Shown one piece after another: positions 44,474 to 53,396 of a stretch of DNA of 64,000 nucleotides. The position numbers and the translations under genes are program-made. The notes under the pieces were generated by a model. The model made no database searches. It was given only the letters and a program-made list of their open reading frames with translations, and was not told the origin of the DNA. Each line of letters starts with the position of its first letter. Position 1 is the stretch's first letter. This DNA is from Stenotrophomonas pavanii (GTDB taxonomy: Bacteria; Pseudomonadota; Gammaproteobacteria; Xanthomonadales; Xanthomonadaceae): assembly GCF_900101175.1 (NCBI RefSeq), contig NZ_FNFQ01000015.1:28918-92917 (forward strand), given 5' to 3'.

Positions 44474-44548
44474 ATGCGCAATCGACTGACGCGGCGGTAC
44501 TTCCAGCAGCTGTTCGCGCTGTACGCCGGTTTCGTGCAGTCGCGCTGA
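44474..44548 (+). CDS. Possible 24-residue peptide
   Basis: ATG at 44474 preceded by GGGCGAGGG encodes a 24-residue peptide, basic at first (MRNRLTRRYF) and then hydrophobic/aromatic (QQLFALYAGFVQSR), ending at TGA 44548. It could be a small membrane-active or leader peptide, or chance. A GCCGGGC-AAT-GCCCGGC hairpin follows 17 bp downstream. Evidence is weak. Confidence 0.3.
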   Translation: MRNRLTRRYFQQLFALYAGFVQSR

Positions 44549-44600
44549 GGCGTAGACGACGGCGCCGGGCAATGCCCGGCGAACCGGTGGTACGTGGGCG

Positions 44601-45344
44601 TCAGCGCCGCTTGCCGCGGCGTGCAGGCGCCGGCGGCGGTGCATCCGAACGCGGCTTGGCGTACTGCGCCCACAGCGCCGGCAGCGCCTTGCCGGTGTGC
44701 TTCTGCCACAGTGCCGGTGCATAGCGACCGTCGCGCAGGGCCGTGTCCAGTGCCAGCACCAGGCCCGGGTGTTCGGCGTCGGCCCACTTCAGGAACGCGC
44801 CGGTGACCCGGTAGCCGCTGTCGAAGTTCTGCCCTTTCTCGACCTTGCCCGGCAGTGCCCATCCGGCAGCGGCGTTGTCCATGCCGTAGCGGTCGCGCGC
44901 GTAGTCGGCGATGCCTTCCACCAGCCAGCCCGGCACCCGCGCATCGCCATAGCCCGGGTAGCCCTGCACGATGTGCATGGCTTCATGGGTGACCAGGTCG
45001 ATGTCGTTGGGATGCTGCGCCAACCAGCCGGGGTTGATGGTGATCGTCGCCGCCTGGTCCTTGTCACCGACGAAGGCGATGCCGGTGTAGGCCGGATCGA
45101 TCACGATGCGCACCATCGCCGGCGCGGCCGGGTGGAAGTCCGCACGTTCGCGCAGGTAGGCGAAGTAGAACGTATCGATGATCCGCTTGCGCTGCGGCGC
45201 GGCCAGGGCACCCCGGGCGTCCTGGTAGTTCAGCGTGACACCGTCGCGGGTCAGCTGCGCGTCGAAGGCCTGGGTCTGGCCGAAGCTGGGGAAGGAAAAG
45301 GCAACAAGGGCCAGGGGCAACAGACGGTAGCGCATGGGGTTCAT
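44601..45344 (-). CDS. Basic secretory protein-family putative metallopeptidase
   Basis: 247 residues with a signal peptide (YRLLPLALVAFSFPSFG). The zinc-type motif is in DLVTHEAMHIVQGYPGYG (HEAMH = HExxH), followed by VPGWLVEGIADYARDRYG, whose Glu may be the third ligand. This layout matches the plant/bacterial basic secretory protein family. The C-terminus is Pro/Arg/Lys-rich. Its ATG overlaps the stop of the GH92 mannosidase gene (ATGA, 45344-45341), so the two proteins are translationally coupled and may act together on secreted glycoprotein. Confidence 0.85.
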   Translation of the reverse strand: MNPMRYRLLPLALVAFSFPSFGQTQAFDAQLTRDGVTLNYQDARGALAAPQRKRIIDTFYFAYLRERADFHPAAPAMVRIVIDPAYTGIAFVGDKDQAATITINPGWLAQHPNDIDLVTHEAMHIVQGYPGYGDARVPGWLVEGIADYARDRYGMDNAAAGWALPGKVEKGQNFDSGYRVTGAFLKWADAEHPGLVLALDTALRDGRYAPALWQKHTGKALPALWAQYAKPRSDAPPPAPARRGKRR

Positions 45345-48300
45345 TGTACGGCGCTGGGCGCCAACAGTTCGATCTCCGCCAGCGGCAGCGGGCCGGGTGC
45401 GTCCAGGCGCAGCCGGTACGCGTCGTAGCGGCCTGGCCGGGCGATGCGGAACGGACGGGTCTGGCGGGCAGACTCGAAGGCTTCGCCGCTGCGCTGGTCG
45501 AGCACGGTCCAGCGGCCGTTGCCGTTGCGCGCTTCCAGCGTCCATTCACCGCCCTGGATGCGGCCGTCACCGCTGGTGAGGGTGTACATCGTCGGCGCGC
45601 CGTCGCCCAGGCCGGTCAGCGTGATCGTTGCGCCGCCACCCAGGCCCACGCTGGTGGCCGCATCGTCATCGACCAGCGCCGGCAGCGCGCGGCCATCGGC
45701 CAACGCCGCCTTCGCGCCGCTGCCGAGCAGGTCGTGCAGCAGTTGCGGGCGCTGGCCGCGCGCGGTCAACGAGCGCGGCACGTCATCGGCGCCGCTGCCC
45801 CAGCGCGACGGTTGCGGGCCCATCTCGAAGTCCAGCGTCGCGCCCTTGGCGATCAGCTCGTGCGGCACCCAGGTCTTCGTCCACGGCGTGCCGTTGATCT
45901 TCAGTGACTGCACGTAGACGTTCTCGCGCGAGTTGTTGGCCGCGTTCACGGTCAGCACCGCGCCGCCCTGCAGCTCCACCCGCGCGTGGCGGAAGGCCGG
46001 CGATCCGATCACGTACTCCGGGGCGCCCATGCGCAGCGGGTACAGGCCCAGCGACGCCAGCACGTACCACGCCGAGGTCTCGCCGTTGTCCTCGTCGCCC
46101 GGGTAGCCCTGGCCGATCTCGCTGCCGACGTACAGCCGCGACAGGATCTCGCGCACGTGCTGCTGGGTCTTCCATGGCTGCCCGGCGTACAGGTACATCC
46201 ACGGGATGTGGTGCGCCGGCTGGTTGCTGTGCGCGTACATGCCCATGCGCACATCGCGCGCTTCGGTCATTTCGTGGATGGTGCCGCCGTAGGACCCGGC
46301 GAACGCGGGGTCGGCGGTTTCCGGCGTGGCAAAGAAGGTATCCAGCTTCGCCGCCAGCTTGTCGCGGCCACCGTACAGCGCGGCCAGGCCTTCGCCATCG
46401 TGGGCGGCGGTGAAGGCGAAGGTCCAGCCGTTGGATTCGGTGTAGTCATGGCCCCACACGCGCGGGTCGTAGTCCTTGGCGTCCACGCGCCACTGGCCAT
46501 CGGCGTTGCGGCCCTGGAAGAAGCCGGCGGCCGGATCGAACATCGTCGCGTAGCTGGCGGCGCGATAGCGGAAGTACTCAGCCTCGGTGCGGTAGCGCTC
46601 GCGTGCGGCCGGCGTGGCCGCGCGCCTGGCCAGCGCATCGGCCATGTTGGCGATACCGAAGTCATTGAGCGCGCCTTCCATCGTCCACGACATGCCTTCG
46701 TGCACGTCCGCGCTGGCGTAGCCACGGAAGGTCGAACGGTCCATGCCCTTGCGGCCGACATGGCGATCGGGCGGGACCACGGTCGCGTTCTTCAGCGCGG
46801 CGGCGTAGGCTTCGGCCGGATCGAAGCCACCGATGCCCTTCAGCCAGGCATCGGCGAAGGCCACGTCCGAGCTGGTGCCGACCATCAGGTCGGCGTAGCC
46901 CGGCGACGACCAGCGCGCGATCCAGCCGCCGGCGCGGTACTGCTCGATGAAGCCCTGCACCATCTGCCCGGCATCGTCGGGCGTGAACAGGGCATACGCC
47001 GGCCAGGTGGTGCGGAAGGTGTCCCAGAAGCCGTTGTTGACGAACACCTTGCCATCGCGCACGCCGGTGAAGCTGCGGTTCGCGCTGCCCTCGGTGTTGT
47101 CGTCGCTGGCGCTGGCCTGGTTGGCGTAACGCCAGTCCGGCGCGGCCGCGCTGCCGGCGTTCTCATGCCCGGAATTGGGATACAGGTACAGCCGGTACAG
47201 GCTGGAGTACAGCGTGGTCTTCTGGTCGTCGCTGGCATCGCCGATGTCGAAGCGGGCCAGGCGTGCGTCCCACGCATCCTGCGCGCGTCCGGCCACGCTC
47301 TCCAGCGTGTCGGTTGAAGCGATTTCCAGCGCCAGGTTGTGCCGCGCCTGCTCCACCGAGATCAGCGAGGTGGCGATGCGCATCGTCACCCGCCGGTCGC
47401 TGCCGGCATCGAACTTGATGTAGCCGGTCGGGCGCCCGGTGTCGATGCGACCGCTGCTGCGCCAGGGCCTGTCGAAGCTGGCCACCACGTACATGCGGCT
47501 GGCGCCGTTGGACAGGCCGCTGCGCGTATCGGTGTAGCCGCTGAGGGTCTGCGTCGCCGGGTCCAGGCTCAGGCCACCGCGCGCATCGACATTGTCGAAC
47601 AGCAGGTTGGCATCGCCACCCTCGGGAAACTCGAAACGGAACAGCGCGGCATGATCGGTCGGCGCGATGGCAGCAGCGATGCCATTGTCGAAGCGCACGT
47701 CATAGCGATACGGGCGCGCGCTTTCATGGCGGCGGTCGAACGACAGAGCGCGCTTGCGGCGGTCGGCGTCCGGCACGCCACGGCTGGCCGAAGGCATCAC
47801 CTGGAAGGTCTGGCGGTCGCCCATCCACGGGCTGGGCTGGTGGCTCAGCGCAAGCGCCTGCAGCTGCGGGCGGTTCTGTGCATCGTTCTGCTCGTTCCAG
47901 CGGTACAGCCAGTTCAACGCGCCGGCGTCGGTCACCGGGGTCCAGAAGTTGAACCCGTGCGGCACCGCCGTGGCCGGGAAATTGTTGCCGCGCGAGAACG
48001 TGCCATTGGCCTGGGTGCCGCGGGTGGTCAGCACCCAGTCGGAGACGCGCTGTGGCTGCTGCCTCGGCACTGCGTCCAGGCGTACGTCGTCGATCCAGCC
48101 GGAGACCGGTGCACCTTCGGCACTGGCCACCTCCAGCTCGATCGCCACCACGCGGCGGTCTTTCAGTGCGGGCACCTCGCCCAGCCGCACCGCCTTGCGT
48201 GCCCACTGCTGCGGGTACAGCGTCTTCGACTCGCCCTGCGCACGCGCGCCGATCGCCACGCCATGCTGGTCGCGCGCTGCACCGGCCGATACGCGGCTGC

Positions 48301-48685
48301 CGTCGTCCAGCAGCAGGTCCAGCGAGACATACGTCGAGGCCACGCTGTCGCCGCCGACGATTTCCGGCAGCACCAGCCACGACAGCGTGGTATCGGCCTC
48401 GATCGGCAGGTCGGTCCTGAACAGTTCGCGCCGCGCGCTGCCGCCCTCGCTGCTGTAGTGCAGCGCATGCAGGCCGCTGTAGCCGGCGTTGCGCTTGGCG
48501 GTGTAGGGCGCGGCCGGCCCATTGCCGATCGCGACCTGCAGTGCGCCGGCAGCCTGCGTCGGGGCCGGTTCGCCCGGTTCGAACGAGGTCTGCAGCCCCT
48601 GTGCCAGCACCGGCATCGCAGTGGTCGCACAGGCCAGGGCCAGGGCGAGCGGAAGCAGGGCGCGGCGTGGATCGGACAGGGTCAT
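45341..48685 (-). CDS. Glycoside hydrolase family 92 alpha-mannosidase, secreted
   Basis: 1114 residues from the ATG at 48685 (GGGAG upstream); a frame reading further upstream is non-coding. A signal peptide (LPLALALACATTAMPVLAQ) is followed by a ~170-residue beta-rich carbohydrate-binding-like region. The GH92 catalytic core has GTFSRGNNFPATAVPHGFNF, FRTTWPAYALFTPDD, ARWSSPGYADLMVGTSSD, the SNQPAHHIPWMY segment and GYPGDEDNGETSAWYVLASL (acid residues). A C-terminal discoidin-like domain ends the protein. The family releases mannose from N-glycans in a calcium-dependent inverting reaction. First gene of a two-gene operon with the metallopeptidase. Confidence 0.93.
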   Translation of the reverse strand: MTLSDPRRALLPLALALACATTAMPVLAQGLQTSFEPGEPAPTQAAGALQVAIGNGPAAPYTAKRNAGYSGLHALHYSSEGGSARRELFRTDLPIEADTTLSWLVLPEIVGGDSVASTYVSLDLLLDDGSRVSAGAARDQHGVAIGARAQGESKTLYPQQWARKAVRLGEVPALKDRRVVAIELEVASAEGAPVSGWIDDVRLDAVPRQQPQRVSDWVLTTRGTQANGTFSRGNNFPATAVPHGFNFWTPVTDAGALNWLYRWNEQNDAQNRPQLQALALSHQPSPWMGDRQTFQVMPSASRGVPDADRRKRALSFDRRHESARPYRYDVRFDNGIAAAIAPTDHAALFRFEFPEGGDANLLFDNVDARGGLSLDPATQTLSGYTDTRSGLSNGASRMYVVASFDRPWRSSGRIDTGRPTGYIKFDAGSDRRVTMRIATSLISVEQARHNLALEIASTDTLESVAGRAQDAWDARLARFDIGDASDDQKTTLYSSLYRLYLYPNSGHENAGSAAAPDWRYANQASASDDNTEGSANRSFTGVRDGKVFVNNGFWDTFRTTWPAYALFTPDDAGQMVQGFIEQYRAGGWIARWSSPGYADLMVGTSSDVAFADAWLKGIGGFDPAEAYAAALKNATVVPPDRHVGRKGMDRSTFRGYASADVHEGMSWTMEGALNDFGIANMADALARRAATPAARERYRTEAEYFRYRAASYATMFDPAAGFFQGRNADGQWRVDAKDYDPRVWGHDYTESNGWTFAFTAAHDGEGLAALYGGRDKLAAKLDTFFATPETADPAFAGSYGGTIHEMTEARDVRMGMYAHSNQPAHHIPWMYLYAGQPWKTQQHVREILSRLYVGSEIGQGYPGDEDNGETSAWYVLASLGLYPLRMGAPEYVIGSPAFRHARVELQGGAVLTVNAANNSRENVYVQSLKINGTPWTKTWVPHELIAKGATLDFEMGPQPSRWGSGADDVPRSLTARGQRPQLLHDLLGSGAKAALADGRALPALVDDDAATSVGLGGGATITLTGLGDGAPTMYTLTSGDGRIQGGEWTLEARNGNGRWTVLDQRSGEAFESARQTRPFRIARPGRYDAYRLRLDAPGPLPLAEIELLAPSAVQ

Positions 48686-49103
48686 GCAAGGGTCTCCCGG
48701 AAGGGCTGGCGGCGGGTAGCACCCGCATCGGCGGACACCACGGGCAGCATCGCTCCGCCCGCCAGGATGGCAGTGGAAGAGGCGATGCCGGTCCGGTGGG
48801 GGCGGGCCATGCGATCGGGTCGGAGTGAGCAGGTCGGTGGTGACCTGGGCCGATCCTGCAACAGCCGCCGCGCGCTGACAAGTGCCATTTAGTTCGATCC
48901 AAATGCGGGAAATATCGTCGGGACCGATTCTGGCCGGCGAACCTGCCGCAACCCCCGCGTGAATCGAGCGGGTACAGCGGCCCGGCGCGCAGGGGGCGCT
49001 GCGAAGGACCGCCCGCCGCGCGCAATGGCCCGTTGCGGCGCAATGTCGGCGCGGCCCAGATGCTAGAATCACAGGCCTCGCAACCCGTTCATCGACATCC
49101 GCC
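48686..49103. promoter_or_regulatory. Divergent control region of GH92 and zinc-finger genes
   Basis: 418 bp without a gene. An 18-bp imperfect palindrome, ATTTAGTTCGATCCAAAT (48887-48904, 7 of 9 pairs), lies about 200 bp before the mannosidase start and could bind a LacI-type regulator. On the right, TGCTAGAAT (49061-49069) is an extended -10 for the rightward gene. The remainder is GC-rich and featureless to me. Confidence 0.4.
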
Positions 49104-49301
49104 ATGAGCCATACCGCCACCGCGCCCGCCAACGCCGAGAAGCGCTACACCGTGCACCGCAGCGATCTGCCGCTGAGCTGCCCGACCCCGGAAATGGCGC
49201 TGTGGAACTCGCATCCGCGGGTGTACCTGCCGATCGAAGACGAACCCAACGGCGAAGCGCAGTGCCCCTACTGCGGTTCCGTGTTCGTGCTGGCCGACTA
49301 A
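49104..49301 (+). CDS. Zinc-finger (CHCC-type) protein
   Basis: 65 residues. Cysteines and histidine in LPLSCPTPEMALWNSHPRVY and AQCPYCGSVFVLAD give the C-x-n-H-x-n-C-x2-C pattern of the zf-CHCC family, related to the mitochondrial complex I subunit NDUFS6. In Proteobacteria these small proteins are common and of uncertain role. It is 15 bp before the GT4 glycosyltransferase gene, likely the same transcript. Confidence 0.88.
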   Translation: MSHTATAPANAEKRYTVHRSDLPLSCPTPEMALWNSHPRVYLPIEDEPNGEAQCPYCGSVFVLAD

Positions 49302-49316
49302 ACGGCGGCCCTTTCG

Positions 49317-50432
49317 ATGCGCCGATTGACCGTGGTGCAGTTGCTGCCGGCGCTGCACTCCGGCGGTGTCGAGCGCTCGACCCTGGAAATCGCTGCGGCC
49401 CTGGTCGCCGCAGGCCATCGCGCGCTGGTGGTGTCTGCCGGCGGCCGCCTGGTGCAGCCGCTGCTGGACAGCGGTGCCGAGCACCTCACCCTGGACATTG
49501 GCCGCAAGTCGCTCCTGACCCTGCGCCATCTGCCGACCCTGCGTCGGCTGTTTGCCGAGGTGGGCGCGGATATCGTGCATGCCCGATCGCGGCTGCCGGC
49601 GTGGCTGGGCCTGTATGCGATCCGTGCCCTGCCTGCCGCGCAGCGCCCGCATTGGGTGACCACCGTGCACGGGTTGAATTCGCCCAGCCGCTACAGCGCG
49701 GTGATGACCAGCGGCGAACGCGTGATCTGCGTGTCCAATACCGTGCGCGCCTACGTGCAGCGCCACTACCCGACGGTGCCGGAAGACAACCTGCAGGTCA
49801 TACCGCGGGGTGTGGATGTCGGCCAGTTCCCGCGCGTGGCGCGCGCCGACCGCCGCCCGCGGCTGGCCCTGGCGGCCGATTACCCCTGGCTGGCGCAGGT
49901 GCACGGCCCGCTGCTGCTGCTGCCGGGGCGCGGCACCCGGCTGAAGGGCCACGCCCACGCGTTGCAGCTGCTGGCCGATGTGCGTGCCGCCGGCGTGCCT
50001 GCCCAGCTGTGGATGCTGGGCACCGACGAACCCGGGCGCGAGGCCTACGTGGCCGACCTGCGCCGCCAGGCTGCGGCCCTGGGCGTAACCGAGGCGCTGC
50101 ACATCAGCACGCCAACCGCACGTATCGCCCAGGCCTACGCCGCCAGCGATCTGGTGCTGCAGCTGTCGGACAAACCGGAAGCGTTTGGCCGCACCGTGGT
50201 CGAGGCGCTGTCGGTCGGCCGCCCGGTGCTGGGCTGGAACCACGGCGGCGTCGGCGAACTGCTGCAGCAGCTGCAGCCCAGCGGTGCGGTACCGCTCGGC
50301 GACGCGCGCGCACTGGGTGAACGTGCGCTGGCCCTGCTGGCGCAGCCGCCGTCCTTGCCGACCCGTATCCCGTTTACCCTGCAGGCCATGCAGCGCGATA
50401 CGCTCCGCCTCTATGCCGACCTCGCCGGCTGA
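49317..50432 (+). CDS. GT4-family glycosyltransferase
   Basis: 371 residues, GT-B fold. The N-terminal domain starts TVVQLLPALHSGGVERSTLE (glycine-rich acceptor loop) with IVHARSRLPAW and TTVHGLNS. The C-terminal donor domain has LLPGRGTRLKGHAHALQLL and the EX7E motif PEAFGRTVVEALSVGRPVLG. Retaining GT4 enzymes build lipopolysaccharide or capsule. The next gene overlaps by 20 bp and is an O-antigen-ligase-like membrane protein, so a surface-glycan role is likely. Donor and acceptor unknown. Confidence 0.9.
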   Translation: MRRLTVVQLLPALHSGGVERSTLEIAAALVAAGHRALVVSAGGRLVQPLLDSGAEHLTLDIGRKSLLTLRHLPTLRRLFAEVGADIVHARSRLPAWLGLYAIRALPAAQRPHWVTTVHGLNSPSRYSAVMTSGERVICVSNTVRAYVQRHYPTVPEDNLQVIPRGVDVGQFPRVARADRRPRLALAADYPWLAQVHGPLLLLPGRGTRLKGHAHALQLLADVRAAGVPAQLWMLGTDEPGREAYVADLRRQAAALGVTEALHISTPTARIAQAYAASDLVLQLSDKPEAFGRTVVEALSVGRPVLGWNHGGVGELLQQLQPSGAVPLGDARALGERALALLAQPPSLPTRIPFTLQAMQRDTLRLYADLAG

Positions 50433-51744
50433 CCCTTCCGTCCTGGTGCGCGACGACCGCGCCGGGCGCTGGGCACCCTGGTGGGTGCTCGCGTACGTGG
50501 CGATGTGGCCGTTGCCGGGCATCGCCGAAACTGTGCTCGGACTGGGCGCGCTGTACGCTGCCGCGCGCATGGTGATGCGCCGGCTGCAGCGCCGCCCGCA
50601 CCTGTTGAGCACGGCAGCCTGGGCGCTGACCTCGATCCTGTTCCTCGGCTACTGGCTGCCGCAGGCGTTCTCGGCCTTCGACGCCATCGATCCTTCCGCT
50701 TCGTGGACCAAGGCCGCCGCTGGCCTGCGCTACCTGCCCTTCATGTGGCTGGTGGCGATCGCAGTGGCCACACCGGAGCGGCGGCGGCTGACCTTTGGCG
50801 GGCTGGCGCTGATCACCGGCGCGTGGACGCTGGACGCGCTGGTGCAGGCGCTGGCCGGCACCAGCCCCTGGTTCTGGTCGCTGGAACACCTGAAGCTGGC
50901 CGTGAGTGGCCACGCGCTGTGCCCGGCCGACGAAGCCGCGCTGGCCGACCGCCTCAGTGGCGCGCTCGGGCCGTGCAACCTGAAGTTCGGCCAGGTGTTG
51001 GCCAGCCTGTCACCGTTCCTGCTGCTGCCGATGGCACGGCGGTTTGGCAATGCGGGTTGGCTGCTGGCTGCCGCCGCACTGGGGTGCGTGCTGCTGCTGG
51101 CCGGTTCGCGTGCCTCGTGGATCACCTTTGTGCTGGTGCTGGCCTACAGCGGCGTGCGCCAGTTCGGCGGGAAGCGGCTGCTGCTGCTGGCCCTGCTGGC
51201 GGCGCTGGGCGCTGCGGCGCTGACCGCGGGCGCGCCGCAGCTGCGCGAACGGGTTGCGCGTACGGCGCAGGCCTGGAACGAAGATGGGCAGGGGGTCGAC
51301 CAGGCACTCTCGGGGCGTGCCCGCATCTGGAAGGCGGCCGTGTGCATGATCGAGGAACATCCGGTCAACGGCGTCGGTGCGCGTGGCTTCCGCGATGCAT
51401 ATCCGGCGTGCGTCGCCGAGGATGGCCCGGCAGTGTGGGGCCATCAACCGGCATTGCACGCCCACCAGATCGTGCTGGAAATCCTTGCCGAGACCGGCGT
51501 GCTGGGCCTGCTGCTGTGGTTGGCGGCGGTGGCGCAGGCCTGGCGGGCCTGGCGGTACGCTCCGGCAGCCGCGCGCGACCGCGCCCGGCCGGCGATGCTG
51601 GCGCTGGCGGTGACGGTGTTCCCGCTCAATACGCACCTGGCGTTCTACTCCGCGTTCTGGGGGGGGCTGACCGTGCTGCTGGCTGCATTGTTTGCCGGCA
51701 GCCTGCTGGCGCGGGACGCGGACGACACGCCGACGGTGGTGTGA
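50413..51744 (+). CDS. O-antigen ligase/polymerase-like membrane protein
   Basis: 443 residues, about 11-12 membrane segments. A larger periplasmic loop before the last helices contains RARIWKAAVCMIEEHPVNGV, DAYPACVAEDG and ALHAHQIVLEILAETGVLGL; the H-x-H region and the preceding R-x-x-W are typical of the Wzy/WaaL/O-antigen-ligase family. It starts 20 bp inside the glycosyltransferase gene. Such proteins transfer or polymerise undecaprenyl-linked glycans at the periplasmic face. Ligase versus polymerase cannot be decided by eye. Confidence 0.85.
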   Translation: MPTSPADPSVLVRDDRAGRWAPWWVLAYVAMWPLPGIAETVLGLGALYAAARMVMRRLQRRPHLLSTAAWALTSILFLGYWLPQAFSAFDAIDPSASWTKAAAGLRYLPFMWLVAIAVATPERRRLTFGGLALITGAWTLDALVQALAGTSPWFWSLEHLKLAVSGHALCPADEAALADRLSGALGPCNLKFGQVLASLSPFLLLPMARRFGNAGWLLAAAALGCVLLLAGSRASWITFVLVLAYSGVRQFGGKRLLLLALLAALGAAALTAGAPQLRERVARTAQAWNEDGQGVDQALSGRARIWKAAVCMIEEHPVNGVGARGFRDAYPACVAEDGPAVWGHQPALHAHQIVLEILAETGVLGLLLWLAAVAQAWRAWRYAPAAARDRARPAMLALAVTVFPLNTHLAFYSAFWGGLTVLLAALFAGSLLARDADDTPTVV

Positions 51745-51750
51745 TCGTCT

Positions 51751-51825
51751 ATCCACGCGTGGCGTGGCGCTACTGCCCGTACCGAACGGAGCATGCTTGG
51801 GTAGATCCACGCCCTGCGTGGATGG
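51751..51825. repeat. SMAG palindromes upstream of RAYT gene (GATCCACGC subtype)
   Basis: An inverted copy (51751-51773, ATCCACGCGTGGCGTGGCGC then CTAC-type end) and a direct copy GTAGATCCACGCCCTGCGTG (from 51801) lie 70-145 bp before the transposase start. With the copy after the gene they bracket it. Confidence 0.85.
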
Positions 51826-51894
51826 CGCTTTCCCGACGCAACTGCCGGTCAACCACCACTACCGGCGTTTCCCTGCGTATCGCACGCTGGAGGC

Positions 51895-52344
51895 ATGGCC
51901 AGCCCCAGACTTCGCTACGGTCGGTATTCCCAATCCGGCAACGTGTACTCATTGACCACAGCAACCCTCGGCCGCGAACCGTTGTTCGCCGATGCGGCAA
52001 ACGTGGCGATCCTGATCGACACACTGCGCTTCGTAGAGCGCAAGGGCTTCAGCCACAGCCTGGCCTGGGTGGTCATGCCCGACCATCTGCACTGGCTGAT
52101 GGAGCTGCACGGAGGAACCCTGGCCGAGTGCATGGCCCTGCTCAAATCACGCAGCAGCCGTCTGTTGAACCGGCGATTGGAGCGACAAGGGCCGCTGTGG
52201 CAGCACGGTTACCACGATCACGCCGTACGCAGCGATGAATCCCTTCATGAGAAGGCGATGTACATCCTGGCCAATCCGGTCCGTGCGGGCCTGGCCAGCA
52301 CGTTGGGTGAGTACCCGCACGCCTGGTGCCGTTGGCCGTTGTAG
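51895..52344 (+). mobile_element. REP-associated tyrosine transposase (RAYT)
   Basis: 149-residue Y1/HUH-type enzyme of the TnpA-REP group. The histidine pair is in VMPDHLHWLME (H64-L-H66) and the likely nucleophile is Tyr123 in EKAMYILANPVRAGL. The N-terminus LRYGRYSQSGNVYSLTTATL and WQHGYHDHAVR are family-typical. RAYTs cut and rejoin REP-type palindromes as single strands and are thought to spread or maintain them. SMAG palindromes flank the gene at 51751-51825 and 52341-52388, and its TAG stop falls in a GTAG tetranucleotide. It appears intact and divides an envelope-gene cluster. Confidence 0.92.
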
Positions 52345-52388
52345 GTGCCGGCACCCGGATGTAGAGCATCCACGCATGGCGTGGATCA
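52341..52388. repeat. SMAG palindromes downstream of RAYT gene
   Basis: A partial GTAGGTGCCGGCACC copy begins at 52341 and contains the RAYT stop codon. A full copy GTAGAGCATCCACGCATGGC continuing into GTGGAT spans 52361-52388, the same ATCCACGC/GCGTGGAT stem as upstream. Confidence 0.85.
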
Positions 52389-52418
52389 AGCTGCACATGA
52401 AACCATCCCGCCCCACCG

Positions 52419-53336
52419 TTATTTGTAGAAATCACTCCGGCCGCCGGGCTGGCGCTTGAAGCGGCGGTGGATCCACAGGTACTGGTCGGGAGCCTCGCGC
52501 ACCATCGCTTCGATGGCCTGGTTGACCCGGGTGGTATCGGCCTCCACATCCTCGCTGGGGAAGTTCTCCAGCGGTGCGCCGATCTTCAGGAAGTACTTCC
52601 CGCCTTCGCGGCGGTGGAAGTACGGAATCACCGCACAGCCGGTCATGCGTGCCAGCTGATGGGTGGCGGTGATGGTTGAAGCGGTGTGGCCGAAGAACGG
52701 CACGAACACGGTGTCCTTGCCCCGCATGTCCTGGTCTGGCGCGTACCACAGGAAGCCGCCTTTCTTCAGGTGGCGCACGGTCGCGCGGATGTCCTCGTTG
52801 GCGAACATCGCCTTGGCATAGCGCAGGCGGCCGAACTTCACCGCCCACTCGTACACCGGGTTCTTGTGCTTGCGGTACATGCCGGAAAGATCGACGTAGT
52901 CGCACAGCAGGCGTCCGCACATCTCCAGGGTCATGAAGTGGCCGGACACCAGCAGCACGCCGCGGCCCTCGGCCTGCATCTGCCGCAGGTGTTCCAGGCC
53001 TTCGATCCGCACCTGCGGGCGGATGCGGTCGATGCTGCCCCACCAGGCACGGATGCACTCGAACACGCCCACGCCCAGCGCGTCGAAACTGTCGCGCACC
53101 AGGCGCTGGCGCCACGCTTCGTCCTTCTCGGGGAAGCACAGCTGCAGGTTGACCTCGGCGGCGCGGCGGCGGCTGCCGAGCAGGCGCCAGGTGATCCAGC
53201 CGACGCCCCGGCCGAGCGCGCGCTGCAGCAGCCACGGCAGGCGGGCGATGGCGAAGGCGCCGAACATGGCGGCGAACATCGGCCAGTTGCGCGGATCGCG
53301 CAGCGACGGGCGGACGGCGGTGGTGGCATCGGACAT
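52419..53336 (-). CDS. LpxL/HtrB-family lipid A acyltransferase
   Basis: 305 residues. A membrane-associated N-terminal helix (about 20-50) precedes the acyltransferase domain. The catalytic HX4E is His133-Glu138 in LLVSGHFMTLEMCG. NLQLCFPEKDEAWRQ and YRKHKNPVYEW are also typical of lauroyl/palmitoleoyl acyltransferases, which add secondary chains to Kdo-lipid IVA at the inner face of the inner membrane. It is divergent from waaA (60 bp apart), whose product makes its usual acceptor. Chain-length choice is not readable. Confidence 0.9.
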   Translation of the reverse strand: MSDATTAVRPSLRDPRNWPMFAAMFGAFAIARLPWLLQRALGRGVGWITWRLLGSRRRAAEVNLQLCFPEKDEAWRQRLVRDSFDALGVGVFECIRAWWGSIDRIRPQVRIEGLEHLRQMQAEGRGVLLVSGHFMTLEMCGRLLCDYVDLSGMYRKHKNPVYEWAVKFGRLRYAKAMFANEDIRATVRHLKKGGFLWYAPDQDMRGKDTVFVPFFGHTASTITATHQLARMTGCAVIPYFHRREGGKYFLKIGAPLENFPSEDVEADTTRVNQAIEAMVREAPDQYLWIHRRFKRQPGGRSDFYK

Positions 53337-53384
53337 TGCGGCATTCTACCAAGGCCGCCGCGTGTCTTTCCCGGGGGGCTCCCG

Positions 53385-53390
53385 TATCCT
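53385..53390 (+). promoter_or_regulatory. -10-like element for waaA, likely leaderless
   Basis: TATCCT ends six bases before the waaA ATG at 53397, with no Shine-Dalgarno in between. Confidence 0.35.
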
Positions 53391-53396
53391 TGCCGC

